From Imbricaverruca yamaguchii (taxonomy: Eukaryota > Arthropoda > Thecostraca > Neoverrucidae), in assembly GCA_034440575.1 (NCBI GenBank), contig JAOTOL010001659.1:3962001-4026000 (forward strand): a DNA stretch of 64,000 nt, given 5' to 3'. How positions within the stretch are numbered: the first letter of the stretch is position 1; every line of letters begins with the position of its first letter. Positions 39,509 through 52,229 of this stretch are shown here, in pieces. Made by a program: the position numbers and the translations under genes. A model generated the notes under the pieces. It was not told where the DNA came from, searched no databases, and saw only the letters and a program-made list of their open reading frames with translations.

Positions 39509-41197
39509 GATGTCGTGGCGGCACACCCGTACCGAGTGTGCCATGGAGCCGCTCATCTCATCTCCCGAGTGTACCCTTAGTTCCGGCCGCCACACAACCG
39601 ACTTGTTCATATTGATCCGTTCCGTGAAATGGCGTCGTCGCCTTCGGTTTTCTGGTCGGTCGAATCGCAGGGGCACAGGAGCGATTTGCATGGTAGACCG
39701 GTGGGACTGTGGCTGTCTCTTGTTACCGTCCTCGTGCCCCCGCCCAAACATAGCGTAAACAAGATCAAATTTGCTTATGCAAACAAATCATAATTGATGT
39801 TTCTTATTTTGCTCCGAAAAGATTCCGTCCAGTTCCTCAAAAGTCCAACCTTTGTAGTTTCTTTGCTCCTGTGTGACCCAGACACAAGCAACCGACGCCT
39901 CTGAAAAGAGGCAAAGCAACGTCTTATACGGTCATACAATCATAGGTTATTTCGCGGGTCCATACTCAAGAGAGCTATACGGGTTGCAGTTCCTGTAGTA
40001 CTAATGGTCATTGTTATTGCAGCTAGTGCTACCCAGTCAGCATTTTACTCAGCAGCAGACAACCAAAGCCGCAGTGCAGATGATTTACCCAGCACTAGCA
40101 TGCAGGAAGGGGGAGACACCACTTTGTTGTCTTGTGATACACAACGCTGTGCAATGGCTGCACATCCAATTAAAAGGCACCACATCGTTAACGACAGGTC
40201 GGACAGACAGGTGGGCCCGCTGGCCGGACAGGTCCCGGGACATAGTATCAGTAACCGCGACGGAAAACCCGCTACGTCGCAGTGCCCGTAGCAGAACCGT
40301 CTGGCGAGTCCACACGCACGATTGAAATGTCGCCCGATAGACAAACTGGAAGACTTCAGAAAATGCTGCGTTTGTCGAAATCATCCCAGCTTTCCAGGTG
40401 GGGTCGACCCCACCAGAAAAAGAACTAAGTGGGGTCCGAACTCCAAGGACTTCTGCGTTGGCGAAGCCCATTGCTAGGGGCCATACTAGTGCTCGTAGCT
40501 GAAACATTCTACACATTCGCACTTTTTGGGCGAAGATGCTTCATTGGATCGGAACTTTGACACAATTATCGGCGCATGACGAAGACAAGAATCTCACCTG
40601 CCGCTACTCTTCGCCCGCGACCAATCGGCATGAGAGATTGGCGACGCTGCATGACTCAACGGTCGATGTGTCGTAAAACCAATAACCAACCATGACGAAG
40701 ACAAACAACATATCGACTTCCGTTATCTCCGCAGGCGCATGACAATAGCCGATAAGGCTGGAAAACTGGTCACGTAGGTAGGCAGAAGGCGATTTAAACG
40801 CAGACGTTTCGGGACAACTGAGACCCGCTTATCCTGCTTGAAAGCATATGACGTCAATCTTCTTTTTGCTATATATTTACCAGAATGTACCTGCCGTCAG
40901 TTCAGTCCGAATCAATAGCACTGAGCTCAATTCATACCTGTATGAGGTTAAGCGTTGCATGCAGACAACATGTACACCAACATGTCATTGTTACATATGT
41001 TGCTTTTAGAAGGAGAGATACCTTTGAGTAAAACACGTGCTACGATAGGTGGTTTGTAGCATGTCAAGTCCGGTAATTTCCAATTTACACACCTTATTGT
41101 TGCGGTGAAAATCGTCAAATTTATTCATGGAAAGTGTGTATTTTTGGTTGCAATTGGGAGCACCCTGACCCTCTTGCCTGTGCCCATTTATATACAC

Positions 41198-41198
<1 letters not shown>
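39509..41198. other. Intron sequence, no gene recognised
   Basis: Unique sequence with one perfect 18-base palindrome, GGTGGGGTCGACCCCACC, at 40397-40414. No exon signal seen. Confidence 0.5.
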
Positions 41199-41276
<78 letters not shown>

Positions 41277-41298
41277 CATATATATATATATATATACC
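41199..41298. repeat. (TA)n microsatellite
   Basis: Nearly pure TA with three short interruptions. Confidence 0.97.
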
Positions 41299-41944
41299 GA
41301 GGCACGGTTGTTATTCCTAAATCGAACTGGCACCAGTACATACAAAAATGATCAAGTTATCTGACACAGCGATACAGGGTACAAAGTTTCGAGATGCCCA
41401 ATAACTTTCTTTTTTCCACGGCTACCTTCAAGATTGTATGTCCCACTACCTCGGGCACCATGCATTCATGAGACCTGCTGCTTGTTTTAATATCCTGCGC
41501 TTGGTGTGATTGGAGCGCTAGCAGTGGTGCGTTCGCGTATATCCCCTGCTGATCTTCGGATTGATGATTGATTGGCATTATTTCCAAGGTTCCATACCAT
41601 CTGTCCATACCTGGGCACGATCAGTCTTCCACCGTGCAGCCGAAATGGACGGTTTCCGCTGCACAAGCTAATCCGGAAATTGCGTGTACCGCACCACAGG
41701 ATGCGCCTTCTCTTGCAGCCGACCCATTGACATTAACCACCGGGCGAACTGCTACACCTGGCGACCGTGCAATTTGCGAGTCGGACATTTGCAATGCATA
41801 CACGAGGCGGTTGACTTGCCGCCGGTAGTCCCGGGACGAGGCGGCGAACACAGGATAATTGCGACTCTGGCGAAGTTCATCCAACTGAAATGGTCTGTGT
41901 CCCTGGGAGACTTCGATATTGTGCTCGGTCATCGGCTCTGGGAA

Positions 41945-42310
41945 GTCTTGGAAGTCGGCGTTCGCAGTACTGTGCGCGGTCTGGCCTTGTTCGGCCGTGG
42001 TTGGCCACTCTTTGACGTTAGTGTGTCCAGCACTATGAGCGAGCTGACCAATGTTTGGCCACTTTTGGACGTCAGTATTTCAAGTACCGTGAGCGATCTG
42101 ACCATTGTTTGGCAACTCTTGGACGTCAGTGATTCCAGTACCGTGCGCTATCTGGCCAATGCTTGTCCACTCTTGAACATCAGTATTTCCAGTACCGTGC
42201 GCGCCTGACCAATGCCTGGACTCTCTTGGACGTCAATATTTCCAGTACAGTGAGCGATCTGGCAGAGTTTGGCCACTCCCGGACGACAGGATTTCCAGTA
42301 CCGTGCGCGG
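41945..42310. repeat. Degenerate minisatellite, unit about 54 bp, about seven copies
   Basis: TTGGACGTCAGTATTTCCAG or variants recur at 53-54-base spacing (near 42013, 42067, 42121, 42174 and 42227), each followed by TACCGTGCGCGATCTG-like sequence. Confidence 0.85.
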
Positions 42311-42639
42311 TCCAACCGAGTATGTCACCCCTTGCGAGTTCCGGCCACTCCGGAATGCAAGAGGCCAATATGGCGCATAGCCCGGCTCCGCGTGGGCTAC
42401 CAAGTCTGCGGGGAGTCATTGCACGCGCCAGCGGTTCAACAAAATTACCGGCATAAGTCACGTGAAGAAGACGCAAGAGGAGCGCACGTTGCGGTGCAAA
42501 TTGGCGCACTGTCTCACCGCCAGTCGTCGCAGACTCGGCACTCCACTTGCACCGTGCCACACGTCGCACAACATCGACCATGAAACACCCCTTGCCACAC
42601 GCCACAACATTCTAACAGCACTGCAACTCACAGCACACT

Positions 42640-43065
42640 ACCGACACCACAGCACACTGCACCGCACCTGACAACACTCCACCGACACCACAACACACTG
42701 TACCGCGCCTGACAACACTCCACCGACACCACAACACACTGTACCGCACCTGACAACACTCCACCGACACCACAGCACACTGCACCGCACCTGACAACAC
42801 TCCACCGACACCACAATACACTGTACCGCACCTGAGAACACTCCACCGACGCCACAACACACCGTACCGCACCTGACAACACTCCACCGACACCACAACA
42901 CACCGTACCGCACCTGACAACACTCCACCGACACCACAACACACAGTACCGCACCTGACAACACTCCACCGTCACCACAACACTCTGTACCGCACCTGAC
43001 AACACTCCACCGTCACCACAATACACTGTACCGCACCCCACAACACCCCACCGACAATGCAACAC
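42640..43065. repeat. 41-bp minisatellite, about ten copies
   Basis: CACCTGACAACACTCCACCG recurs every 41 bases with CACAACACACTGTACCG between. Valine/cysteine-rich open frames on the minus strand are by-products. Confidence 0.95.
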
Positions 43066-43563
43066 TCCGGACCACACCACTCAGCCTCCATCCGCGCCTC
43101 TCGACACGCTCGGCAACCAAGCTCAGACAATTCATTCGGGGCGCGTCGCACACGACACGCCTTTCAGAACGACGACGACGACGGCCGACACAGGCGCGGC
43201 CTCGATTCCCACCCTGCGGCCATGCGACGACGGCGGGTGGTGGGCGGCCCGGCGCCGACGGGCCGCCGACGGCGACGATCGCCGCCGGCACCGCGGCCGG
43301 GGATGATTGCCCGGGCAGCAGCCGGCACCAGGTGGACAAGTTTCACCGTTTCATTTGTCAGCTCGCCTAATGTGACGGTCCACCAGAGACGGCCGGGGCC
43401 GGTGTCTGGGCCCGGCCGGAACTGGAAACAGTTCAGCTCAATTAAGTTCAGTGGTATTCTGAATCGGTCCACAAATTGGCTAAGTGCACGACTCACATAC
43501 ATTATGAAAATGCATGCCTGTATGTCTGTGTATATAATCGCATTTTTCAGTGTATGCATATAT

Positions 43564-43567
<4 letters not shown>

Positions 43568-43661
<94 letters not shown>

Positions 43662-43679
43662 TTGTATATATATATGTGT

Positions 43680-43758
<79 letters not shown>
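43568..43758. repeat. Compound TA-TG-TA microsatellite
   Basis: TA at 43568-43639, TG at 43639-43661 and TA again at 43682-43758. Confidence 0.97.
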
Positions 43759-43760
<2 letters not shown>

Positions 43761-45310
43761 GTATGTGTCTTTTTCTGACGTACCCTGTATCTACCACTTT
43801 CCATACCACTCTCTTCCTTTTTCTCTGTATATCGATATCGCTGCATATCAATGTCTCTTTATCCCTCTATCTGGTCCCTGAGAGCGGATAAAAAATGATG
43901 CCAGTGTTGCACCTGGCTTCCATCGATGCGGTAACCTAATTATTCAAACACCGAGTTCTGTGATGAGCTAAACTTCGCTGAGCGCCGGGGCATAAGTTGC
44001 CTGACGGGAGTTTGCCCCTGGGAACTCGCTGTTGATCCAGTCGTGACGCTTACTGAGCACATGTCACGTGCACTTGAGTGCTTTGGCTGCACGCAATGTA
44101 GACATTAGTTAGGAGTGTTGTTTTCCAAAACGTACGCGTCAAAGTGCGCGTCGTGGTTTTTGTTCGGGATTATGATTATGTTTCCAACGTTGACTTTGGA
44201 GGTGCGTTTTGGAATCAGTTGACTTGTAGCCCACGACCGCGAATTGGGTTCGATGGCTGTGTTTCATGTAATTTCGTTGCAAGCTTTTTATTACTTGGAC
44301 AGCTTTACTGTGCATTATATGCTGAATTACTAAAAGAATAGTAATCGGCCCTTCATACGTGCCATATTTCGCTGTGTGGCATGATGCTTCCCGGCCTTGC
44401 TTTCCATTTGAGCATATGTCGGTCGCCAAGCTGTGAAATTCAGGGTCGGAGGGGCGGTGGAGGGGACATGCCTCAAGCTGGTAACATAGGGAAAACTCAG
44501 GTTTTCCCTACAGAAAATAGCATTTTTCGAATCAAAGTTCGCCTAGCTCATTTCTTAGCTGTAAGCTTATGGAACGTATCATGCGCATTCACGTGCTTTC
44601 GTCTTCTATGGTTGATATTTGCGTTTGCAGGGGCGGGTGGGTTGATGCGACCTCGTTCATTTGTCTTCCTCTCGTGTGTGTCTTATTGGCAAATTCGATG
44701 CCCTACGGCACACTGGGTTTCTCCAAGAAGCTGGCTGAAGTAACTGATGCACGGTAGGAGGCTGTGTGACCTCAAGTGACTTCTTAGGCTTCCAGGTCAC
44801 CATCGGGCAGTTTAGCGCGATAAATTCGAACGTATGGATACGTGCTACATGCTGGCCCGAAGAGCTTTTTCACATTAGCGTTTTGCCATGCATTTGGACT
44901 TTGCTTTATGGACAGTGTTAGCTGGGTTCAGGCCGCCGCGCTGTGAAGGGACATGATCCCATAGCTTGGATCATTAATGAAGATCATGCTTGTTGCCATC
45001 ATAATGTTCGCCACATATATATATATGTTGCTAGAAAATCTACGGCGAGGATGCAAAGTTCCCCAAAGAGTGCATCTGTCCTTGAATTATTGGCGTTGGA
45101 CTTCCGGAACACTGATAAATTCTCCGAATATTGATTTAACGCAAATATTGTATTCGGGTCTCCTACCCTGAATTATTTGTAGGACACACATTTAGCCACG
45201 TACGCAGGCCATGTGAATGACAAATGTCCAAATTTTCGGCACACCCGGCGGACAGTCTTGTTCGCACGTTTGCTCTCAGATTCCCAGCCACAACACGTTA
45301 TACACAAGAC
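43759..45310. other. Intron sequence, no gene recognised
   Basis: Unique sequence with short open frames and no recognisable family. Confidence 0.5.
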
Positions 45311-46646
45311 GGTCTCTGTACACACGACGAGGCTACCCGGATGTCTCTGTGCACACGACTAGGCTAGCCTGATGTCTCTGTGCACACGACTAGGCTAGCC
45401 TGATGTCTCTGTGCACACGACGAGGCTACCCGGATGTCTCTGTGCACACGACTAGGCTAGCCTGATGTCTCTGTGTACACGACGAGGCTAGCCCGATGTC
45501 TCTGTGCACACGACGAGGATACACGGATGTCTCTGTGCACACGACGAGGCTACCCGGATGTCTCTGTGCACACGACGAGGCTACCTCGATGTCTCTGTGC
45601 ACACGACGAGGCTAGCCCGATGTCTCTGTGCACACGACGAGGCTACCTCGATGTCTCTGTGCACACGACGAGGCTACCCGGATGTCTCTGTGCACACGAC
45701 TAGGCTAGCCTGATGTCTCTGTGCACACGACTAGGCTAGCCTGATGTCTCTGTGCACACGACGAGGCTACCCGGATGTCTCTGTGCACACGACGAGGCTA
45801 CCCGGATGTCTCTGTGCACACGACTAGGCTAGCCTGATGTCTCTGTGCACACGACTAGGCTAGCCTGATGTCTCTGTGCACACGACGAGGCTACTCGGAT
45901 GTCTCTGTGCACACGACGAGGCTAGCCCGATGTCTCTGTGCACACGACGAGGCTACCCGGATGTCTCTGTGTACACGACGAGACCCGGATGTCTCTGTGA
46001 CACGACTAGGCTACCCGGATGTCTCTGTGCACACGACGAGGCTAGCCGGATGTCTCTGTGCACACGACGAGGCTACCCGGATGTCTCTGTGCACACGACG
46101 AGGCTACCCGGATGTCTCTGTGCACACGACTAGGCTAGCCTGATGTCTCTGTGCACACGACTAGGCTAGCCTGATGTCTCTGTGCACACGACGAGGCTAG
46201 CCCGATGTCTCTGTGCACACGACGAGGCTACCCAGATGTCTCTGTGCACACGACGAGGCTACCCGGATGTCTCTGTGCACACGACGAGGCTACCCGGATG
46301 TCTCTGTGCACACGACGAGGCTACCTCGATGTCTCTGTGCACACGACGAGGCTAGCCCGATGTCTCTGTGCACACGACGAGGCTACCCGGATGTCTCTGT
46401 GCACACGACTAGGCTAGCCTGATGTCTCTGTGCACACGACTAGGCTAGCCTGATGTCTCTGTGCACACGACGAGGCTAGCCCGATGTCTCTGTGCACACG
46501 ACGAGGCTACCCAGATGTCTCTGTGCACACGACGAGGCTACCCGGATGTCTCTGTGCACACGACGAGGCTACCCGGATGTCTCTGTGCACACGACGAGGC
46601 TACCTCGATGTCTCTGTGCACACGACGAGGCTACCCGGATGTCTCG
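45311..46646. repeat. 31-bp satellite, about 43 copies (1.3 kb)
   Basis: The unit is CTCTGTGCACACGACGAGGC followed by TACCCGGATGT. A second class has ACTAGGCTAGCCTGATG. Class-two units often come in pairs at regular distances, which points to a higher-order unit spread by unequal exchange. Two copies near 45980-46010 are shortened. Confidence 0.96.
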
Positions 46647-46680
46647 GCTGCGGTGAACAGCGGACAGCTCCGGTGACAAG

Positions 46681-47030
46681 ACGCGAGGCGATCTCCGCAG
46701 GGTGTACCGCCGGACAGAAGGATCTGTCTGAAGCGAGGCAGTGCCCGCGGGGTGTACCGCCGGACAGAAGGATCTGTTGAACGCCTGGCAGTGCCCGCGG
46801 GGTGTACCGCCGGACCGAAGGATCTGTTGAACGCCTGGCAGTGCCCGCGGGGTGTACCGCCGGACAGAAGGATCTGTTGGACGCCTGGCAGTGTCCGCGG
46901 GGTGTACCGCCGGACAGAAGGATCCGTTGGACGCCTGGCAGTGCCCGCAGGGTGTACCGCCGGAACGAAAGATATGTCTGAAGCGAGGTAGCGCCCGCAG
47001 GGTGCACCGCCGGACCGAAGGATCTGTTTT
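46681..47030. repeat. 50-bp minisatellite, seven copies in exact register
   Basis: GGTGTACCGCCGGACAGAAG starts at 46701, 46751, 46801, 46851, 46901, 46951 and 47001. It follows the 31-bp satellite after only about 35 bases. The units are unrelated in sequence. Confidence 0.96.
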
Positions 47031-47239
47031 ACCCGAGCATTGCTTGAGATCATTTTGCCCATTTTCCGCTTTTAATCTGTCTAAGTTGTACATGAACCGT
47101 TCGAGCTATCACTTCGAAATTTGGCATCCATTCCGCCACGTTTGTTGCGCACATTGTGTGAACACATTGCTTTCTTGTCTCCTAAGATCGCTGAGCTAGG
47201 GTAGGTCAGATGCAACGGTCCCGTCTTAATGTGGCTTTT

Positions 47240-47495
47240 AGATGTTCCATTCAACACTATTCCGATCCTCCTATCACTTGCAACTTTTAGACGTTATTCT
47301 TTCTAACCCGTTCCAGTTTCGACCTTATTCCATTCGACAATAGTCCAGTCACTCCTATTCCTAGCTACTTTTCGACCCTATTCTATTTGACTCTATTTCA
47401 CTTTCGATCTTGTTCAATTCGACCCTAGTCCAGCTTCGACCCTACTCCATTCGACACTATTCCGCTTTCAACCTTGCTCCATTCAACACTAATTT
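47240..47495. repeat. Degenerate short repeat of TTCGACCCTATTCCA type
   Basis: Many diverged copies of a 20-25-base unit around CATTCGACACTATTCC. Probably an old array. Confidence 0.65.
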
Positions 47496-47832
47496 TCCTC
47501 CCCTTCTGGTGGTACCTGAAGAAAGTCCGGCCGGTCGTTTCTATCTCCTCGAATAACAAGGATTGTACGTGGTTAACGTTTTTTGTTTATTTGTACTTGG
47601 TCCGAATTATTGCAGAGATGGCTCTATGGACCATGGTGCGCTTGTCAAGAAGAACTTGTTGCGTGAATCCTGGCCCCACCACCCGATCCAAAAATTCCAA
47701 TTCAACTGCATAATTTTTGTCGATGATTCGACATGCCGTCAATGCACCGATACGGCCACCCCGGTATCTCGTCACCGACCTTATTGAGCCAATTGTCAAC
47801 TGACCCTTCCAGTCGGGACCAAATGCAAGCGC

Positions 47833-47925
47833 GTGAAGTGACTCGAACCCTGTCTTAACAAAACAAAGGAGACAGATAATGCAGGCCAACGCTCTAACTA
47901 ATTGATCTACCGGGGTGGCAATGTT
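47833..47925 (-). mobile_element. tRNA-like SINE head (second family)
   Basis: The minus strand reads GGTAGATCAATTAGTTAGAG (A-box like, compare TAGCTCAGTTGGTTAGAGC of tRNAs). Some 50 bases later comes GGGTTCGAGTC (B box). The stems do not pair as in a working tRNA and the anticodon region is too long, so a tRNA-derived SINE is more likely than a tRNA gene. A repeated ACCGGGGTGGC lies near 47757-47765 and 47910-47919. Confidence 0.5.
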
Positions 47926-48409
47926 GCCATGCCTGAAAACCAGACATAAATGCATCAACCTACAGTTTCGAACAACCGCCAGATTATTGTTATTTTCTTT
48001 CGATGGCCGTTTGTTTACCTCTAGTAAGGCGGGTAGACACGTCACAGATGGCGGATAGACATGTCTAGACCTGGCTCGCTTTGTGACCGAAGCCGCGGAG
48101 GAGTCGGTCCGAAGTCGCAGCTCAATCCAGTCGTCTTGTGCTGAACACTGCCAGCGCAGCCCCATCCATCACCACCGCGACGATGCTCCGAAACCACCGG
48201 CGGCCGGAAAAGACCGGACAAAATGGCCTCCGTACGGCGTCCGCCCGTAACGCTCCCGGGTGCCATCTTCGCGCCCTAGTGGCCGTAAAGTGGCCTGACT
48301 ACGCCAAACGACCACAGTTTGCCGCATCCGTCTCCGCATCCGTATCCGTCGACGTCTCCTTCCTCTCCCAAATATCTAGTTCTACCTCTCTCTCTCCTCT
48401 GTCCCTTAT

Positions 48410-48685
48410 ATCGTCTGTCTGTTCGTCTGTCTGTCTGCTTGTTTACCTGTCTGTCTGTATGTATGTATGTATGTATGTCTGCATGTCTGCCTGTCTGCCT
48501 GTCTACCTGTCTGTCTGTCTATATATCTGTCTCTCTGTCGGTATGTCCACACGTATGTCTGTCTGTCTGTCTGTCTGTCTTTCTTTCTTTCTGTCTGTCT
48601 GTCTGTCTCTGTCTGTCTGTCTGTTTGTCTGTCTGCCTGTCTGTGTTTCTGTATGTCACTCTGTTTGTCTTTCTGTCTCTTTTTT
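48410..48685. repeat. (CTGT)n-type tetranucleotide repeat
   Basis: Impure CTGT/TGTC with TATG and CTTT interruptions on the + strand. Ser/Cys/Leu-rich open frames here are by-products. Confidence 0.95.
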
Positions 48686-49112
48686 CTCGCCCATGAATAA
48701 GGTTGAGAATGATATAGATAGCGTGGATGGTATTTTCTTGCTTTCTTTTTCACCTTGAATTCCGACGGGTGAAAGTAGATTGTCATTCGTACAATAGGTC
48801 GCGGGTCAATGCTCCTCGTACAATGTGTCGAAGTTGGCTAGAATAGGATGACTACGGCGCAAGTTACCACCAAGCTATGCACTTTATAATGTGAAGTCAT
48901 CCAAAATAACAAGGAATTCCAACACGCAGTATGTAAATATGTGTGTTTGTACAGAGGCGCAGCCAAGGCTCCAACATCCATAAATACACTAGATGGAGCG
49001 ATAAATGTTCAGATGTATACTACTTTTAAAAAAACGAATTTTCGCCGGAAGCTTTCTCTTTTTTCAGCGCATTTTTGTTCGGGTCGCCCCCTTGAAAAAT
49101 ATTAGCTGCTCC

Positions 49113-49251
<139 letters not shown>

Positions 49252-49369
49252 ACAGGACGGGAGAACCCTAGGCTCTCGTACTGAACAAACAGCCGTGTTT
49301 GACGTGCATACAGCGTGGCCACTCTCTGGCGTCCGATGCCCACGGACAAGCCGAGATGCCACACGGGAA

Positions 49370-49585
49370 ACACTGTGTGGACCTGAAGCATGTGGACGGA
49401 ACTGTGGACATGGACGACAAAGAATGTGTGGACCTGAAGCATGTGGACGGCACTGTGGATCTGACGGCGAACAATGTGTATATCTCAAGCATGTGCACGG
49501 CAAGGTAGACCTGGACCTGAAGCATGTGGACGGCATTGTGGACCTGGACGGCAAGCAAGCAATGTGTGGACCTGAAGCTCCCGCA
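49370..49585. repeat. Minisatellite, unit about 50 bp, about five copies
   Basis: GTGGACCTGAAGCATGTGGA recurs at about 49377, 49427 and 49477, then less regularly at 49511 and 49567. Confidence 0.85.
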
Positions 49586-49612
49586 TACGAGCCGTCGGTG
49601 CAGCCGACAGAA

Positions 49613-51020
49613 GTGCACGGGCCGACCCTCTGTGGTGGCACCTGCTGGTGGTGTCCTCTCTGTACCCACTCGGAAGGGAACCACCACGGGCCGACCCTCT
49701 GTGGTGGCACCTGCTGGTGGTGTCCTCTCTGTACCCACTCGGAAGGGAACCACCACGGGCCGACCCTCTGTGGTGGCACCTGCTGGTGGTGTCCTCTCTG
49801 TACCCACTCGGAAGGGAACCACCACGGGCCGACCCTCTGTGGTGGCACCTGCTGGTGGTGTCCTCTCTGTACCCACTCGGAAGGGAACCACCACGGGCCG
49901 ACCCTCTGTGGTGGCACCTGCTGGTGGTGTCCTCTCTGTACCCACTCGGAAGGGAACCACCACGGGCCGACCCTCTGTGGTGGCACCTGCTGGTGGTGTC
50001 CTCTCTGTACCCACTCGGAAGGGAACCACCACGGGCCGACCCTCTGTGGTGGCACCTGCTGGTGGTGTCCTCTCTGTACCCACTCGGAAGGGAACCACCA
50101 CGGGCCGACCCTCTGTGGTGGCACCTGAGCTGGTGGTGTCCTCTCTGTACCCACTCGGAAGGGAACCACCACGGGCCGACCCTCTGTGGTGGCACCTGCT
50201 GGCGGTGTCCTCTCTGTACCTATTCGGAAGGGAACCACCACGAGCCGACCCTTGTAGTGGCACCTGTAGTGGCACCTGTAGTGGCCGACTAGTGTCCTCT
50301 CTGTACCCACTCGGAAGGGAACCACCACGGGCCGACCCTTGTAGTGGCACCTGTAGTGGCCGGCTAGTGTCCTCTCTGTACCCACTCGGATGGGAACCAC
50401 CACGAGCCGACCCTCTATGGTGGCACCTGTAGTGGCACCTGTAGTGGCCGACTAGTGTCCTCTCTGTACCCACTCGGAAGGGAACCACCACGGGCCGACC
50501 CTTGTAGTGGCACCTGTAGTGGCACCTGTAGTGGCCGGCTAGTGTCCTCTCTGTACCCACTCGGAAGGGAACCACCACGAGCCGACCCTTGTAGTGGCAC
50601 CTGTAGTGGCCGACTAGTGTCCTCTCTGTACCCACTCGGAAGGGAACCACCACGGGCCGACCCTTGTAGTGGCACCTGTAGTGGCACCTGTAGTGGCCGG
50701 CTGGTGTCCTCTCTGTACCCACTCGGAAGGGAACCACCACGGGCCGACCCTTGTAGTGGCACCTGTAGTGGCCGGCTAGTGTCCTCTCTGTACCCGCTCG
50801 GAAGGGAGCCACCACGGGCCGACCCTCTATGGTGGCACCTGTAGTGGCCGGCTAGTGCCCTCTCTGTACCCACTCGGAGGGAACCACCACGGGCCGACCC
50901 CTGTAGTGGCACCTGTAGTGGCCGACTAGTGTCCTCTCTGTACCCGCTCGGAAGGGAGCCACCACGGGCCGACCCTCTATGGTGGCACCTGTAGTGGCCG
51001 GCTAGTGCCCTCTCTGTACA
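49613..51020. repeat. 69-bp minisatellite and longer derivatives, about 20 units (1.4 kb)
   Basis: The first seven to eight units (49619 to about 50125) look identical at 69 bases, each with GGGCCGACCCTCTGTGGTGG and CTCTGTACCCACTCGGAAGG. From about 50250 the units change: TGTAGTGGCACC blocks are inserted in one or two copies and GGCCGGCTAGTG replaces the middle part. Because 69 is 23 codons, several frames on both strands stay open for hundreds of codons. These are not genes. Confidence 0.97.
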
Positions 51021-51189
51021 ATCTCGAGGGGAGACCGTCTCGAGAGCCGGCAGTGGTGACTGTCGGCTTATGTGCCGTGGCTCCGTAACCTCTGTCGGCT
51101 GGTGGGCCTGGCACCTCCCCGGTGACGAACCGACACCGGCGAGAGGAGATAATAGTTATGTTTTATCACAGGACGAGAGGGGCATCACG

Positions 51190-51385
51190 GATCCGTGTGA
51201 TATGGCACTCCTGGAGTTGTGTGGGACTCGTGTGATATTGTACACCTGAAACCATGCAGGACTCGTATGCTATAGCACTCTTGGGTGTTATACAGGCTCC
51301 AGTGATATCGCATTCCTGGAGTTATTCGGAACTTGCACGTTATCGCACCTTTGGGGTTACACGGAACTCGTGCGGGATCCCACTT
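51190..51385. repeat. Degenerate minisatellite, unit about 48 bp
   Basis: About four diverged copies of a unit with GGCACTCCTGGAGTTGTGTG and a GGGACTCGTGTGATAT-like part. Confidence 0.7.
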
Positions 51386-52229
51386 GTTCGGGACCATAAT
51401 TCACACAAAAAAAAAAACAGTGTTGCGCAACTTGCCACTACACTTGGATTTGTACGTACCATTATACGATTTGTACGTACCATTATACGTACCATGTCGT
51501 GACCTTTATGGCTTCGTGAGGAACGAGCTAACCACTCCCCATGGTGCCGACTCCCTGTGTGGATAAGGATGCCGGATATACACAGATGGCGTTCTTGTCC
51601 TTAATATAGGTGAAGGCGGTTTTCGAAGACCTTCGAATGGCTGGTTGGTTTCTAACTGCAGTCGTAAGTAAACAATTCAATCTAATAATGTCAATAATTA
51701 AATGCAATCATCTCAACGTAATCCAATATAGCTGACGGTTAATGGATGCCGGGTTACCTCGAAATGCTCGTATTTCAAGGCAAAATGACGTTAATCATGA
51801 TAAAATATCCCGACTACGGACGTGGCTTGGGCATGGCTCTTATTTGTGTAGTGATTTGGTTTGCTCCGTCATTTTCACGTCGACTCAGCATGACGAACAT
51901 TAACAAAATTTACCGTAGTTGTTGGACATGCTAAGAACCGCGTATCGCATTCTGAGCGTGCATTTGTGCCGGTTCATCACCTCCCAATGTTATTGTTGTG
52001 TAAGTGCTGAGGTAGTACAAGATAGTAAAATAAAAGTAAGCTGACACCTTATGTCGAGGAATGGAACGCAGCTAAGCATTGGGTGATACCATAGGCCATC
52101 GGATCAAGATGAAGAAACACTGGCCGAAGGCTGATGCAAGTAGTGATAATTTGAAGACTGTATGGCACGACTCTCTTGTAGGGAGACTTGAACCTAGGGA
52201 GGGTGAAGGATGAAATTAGAAGCTTAACC
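51386..52229. other. Intron sequence, no gene recognised
   Basis: AT-richer unique sequence. GTACGTACCATTATACG is repeated twice near 51450-51492. Confidence 0.5.

Noticed and set aside
48138..48758. 206-codon Ser/Cys/Leu-rich frame
   Set aside because: Mostly the CTGT tetranucleotide repeat.
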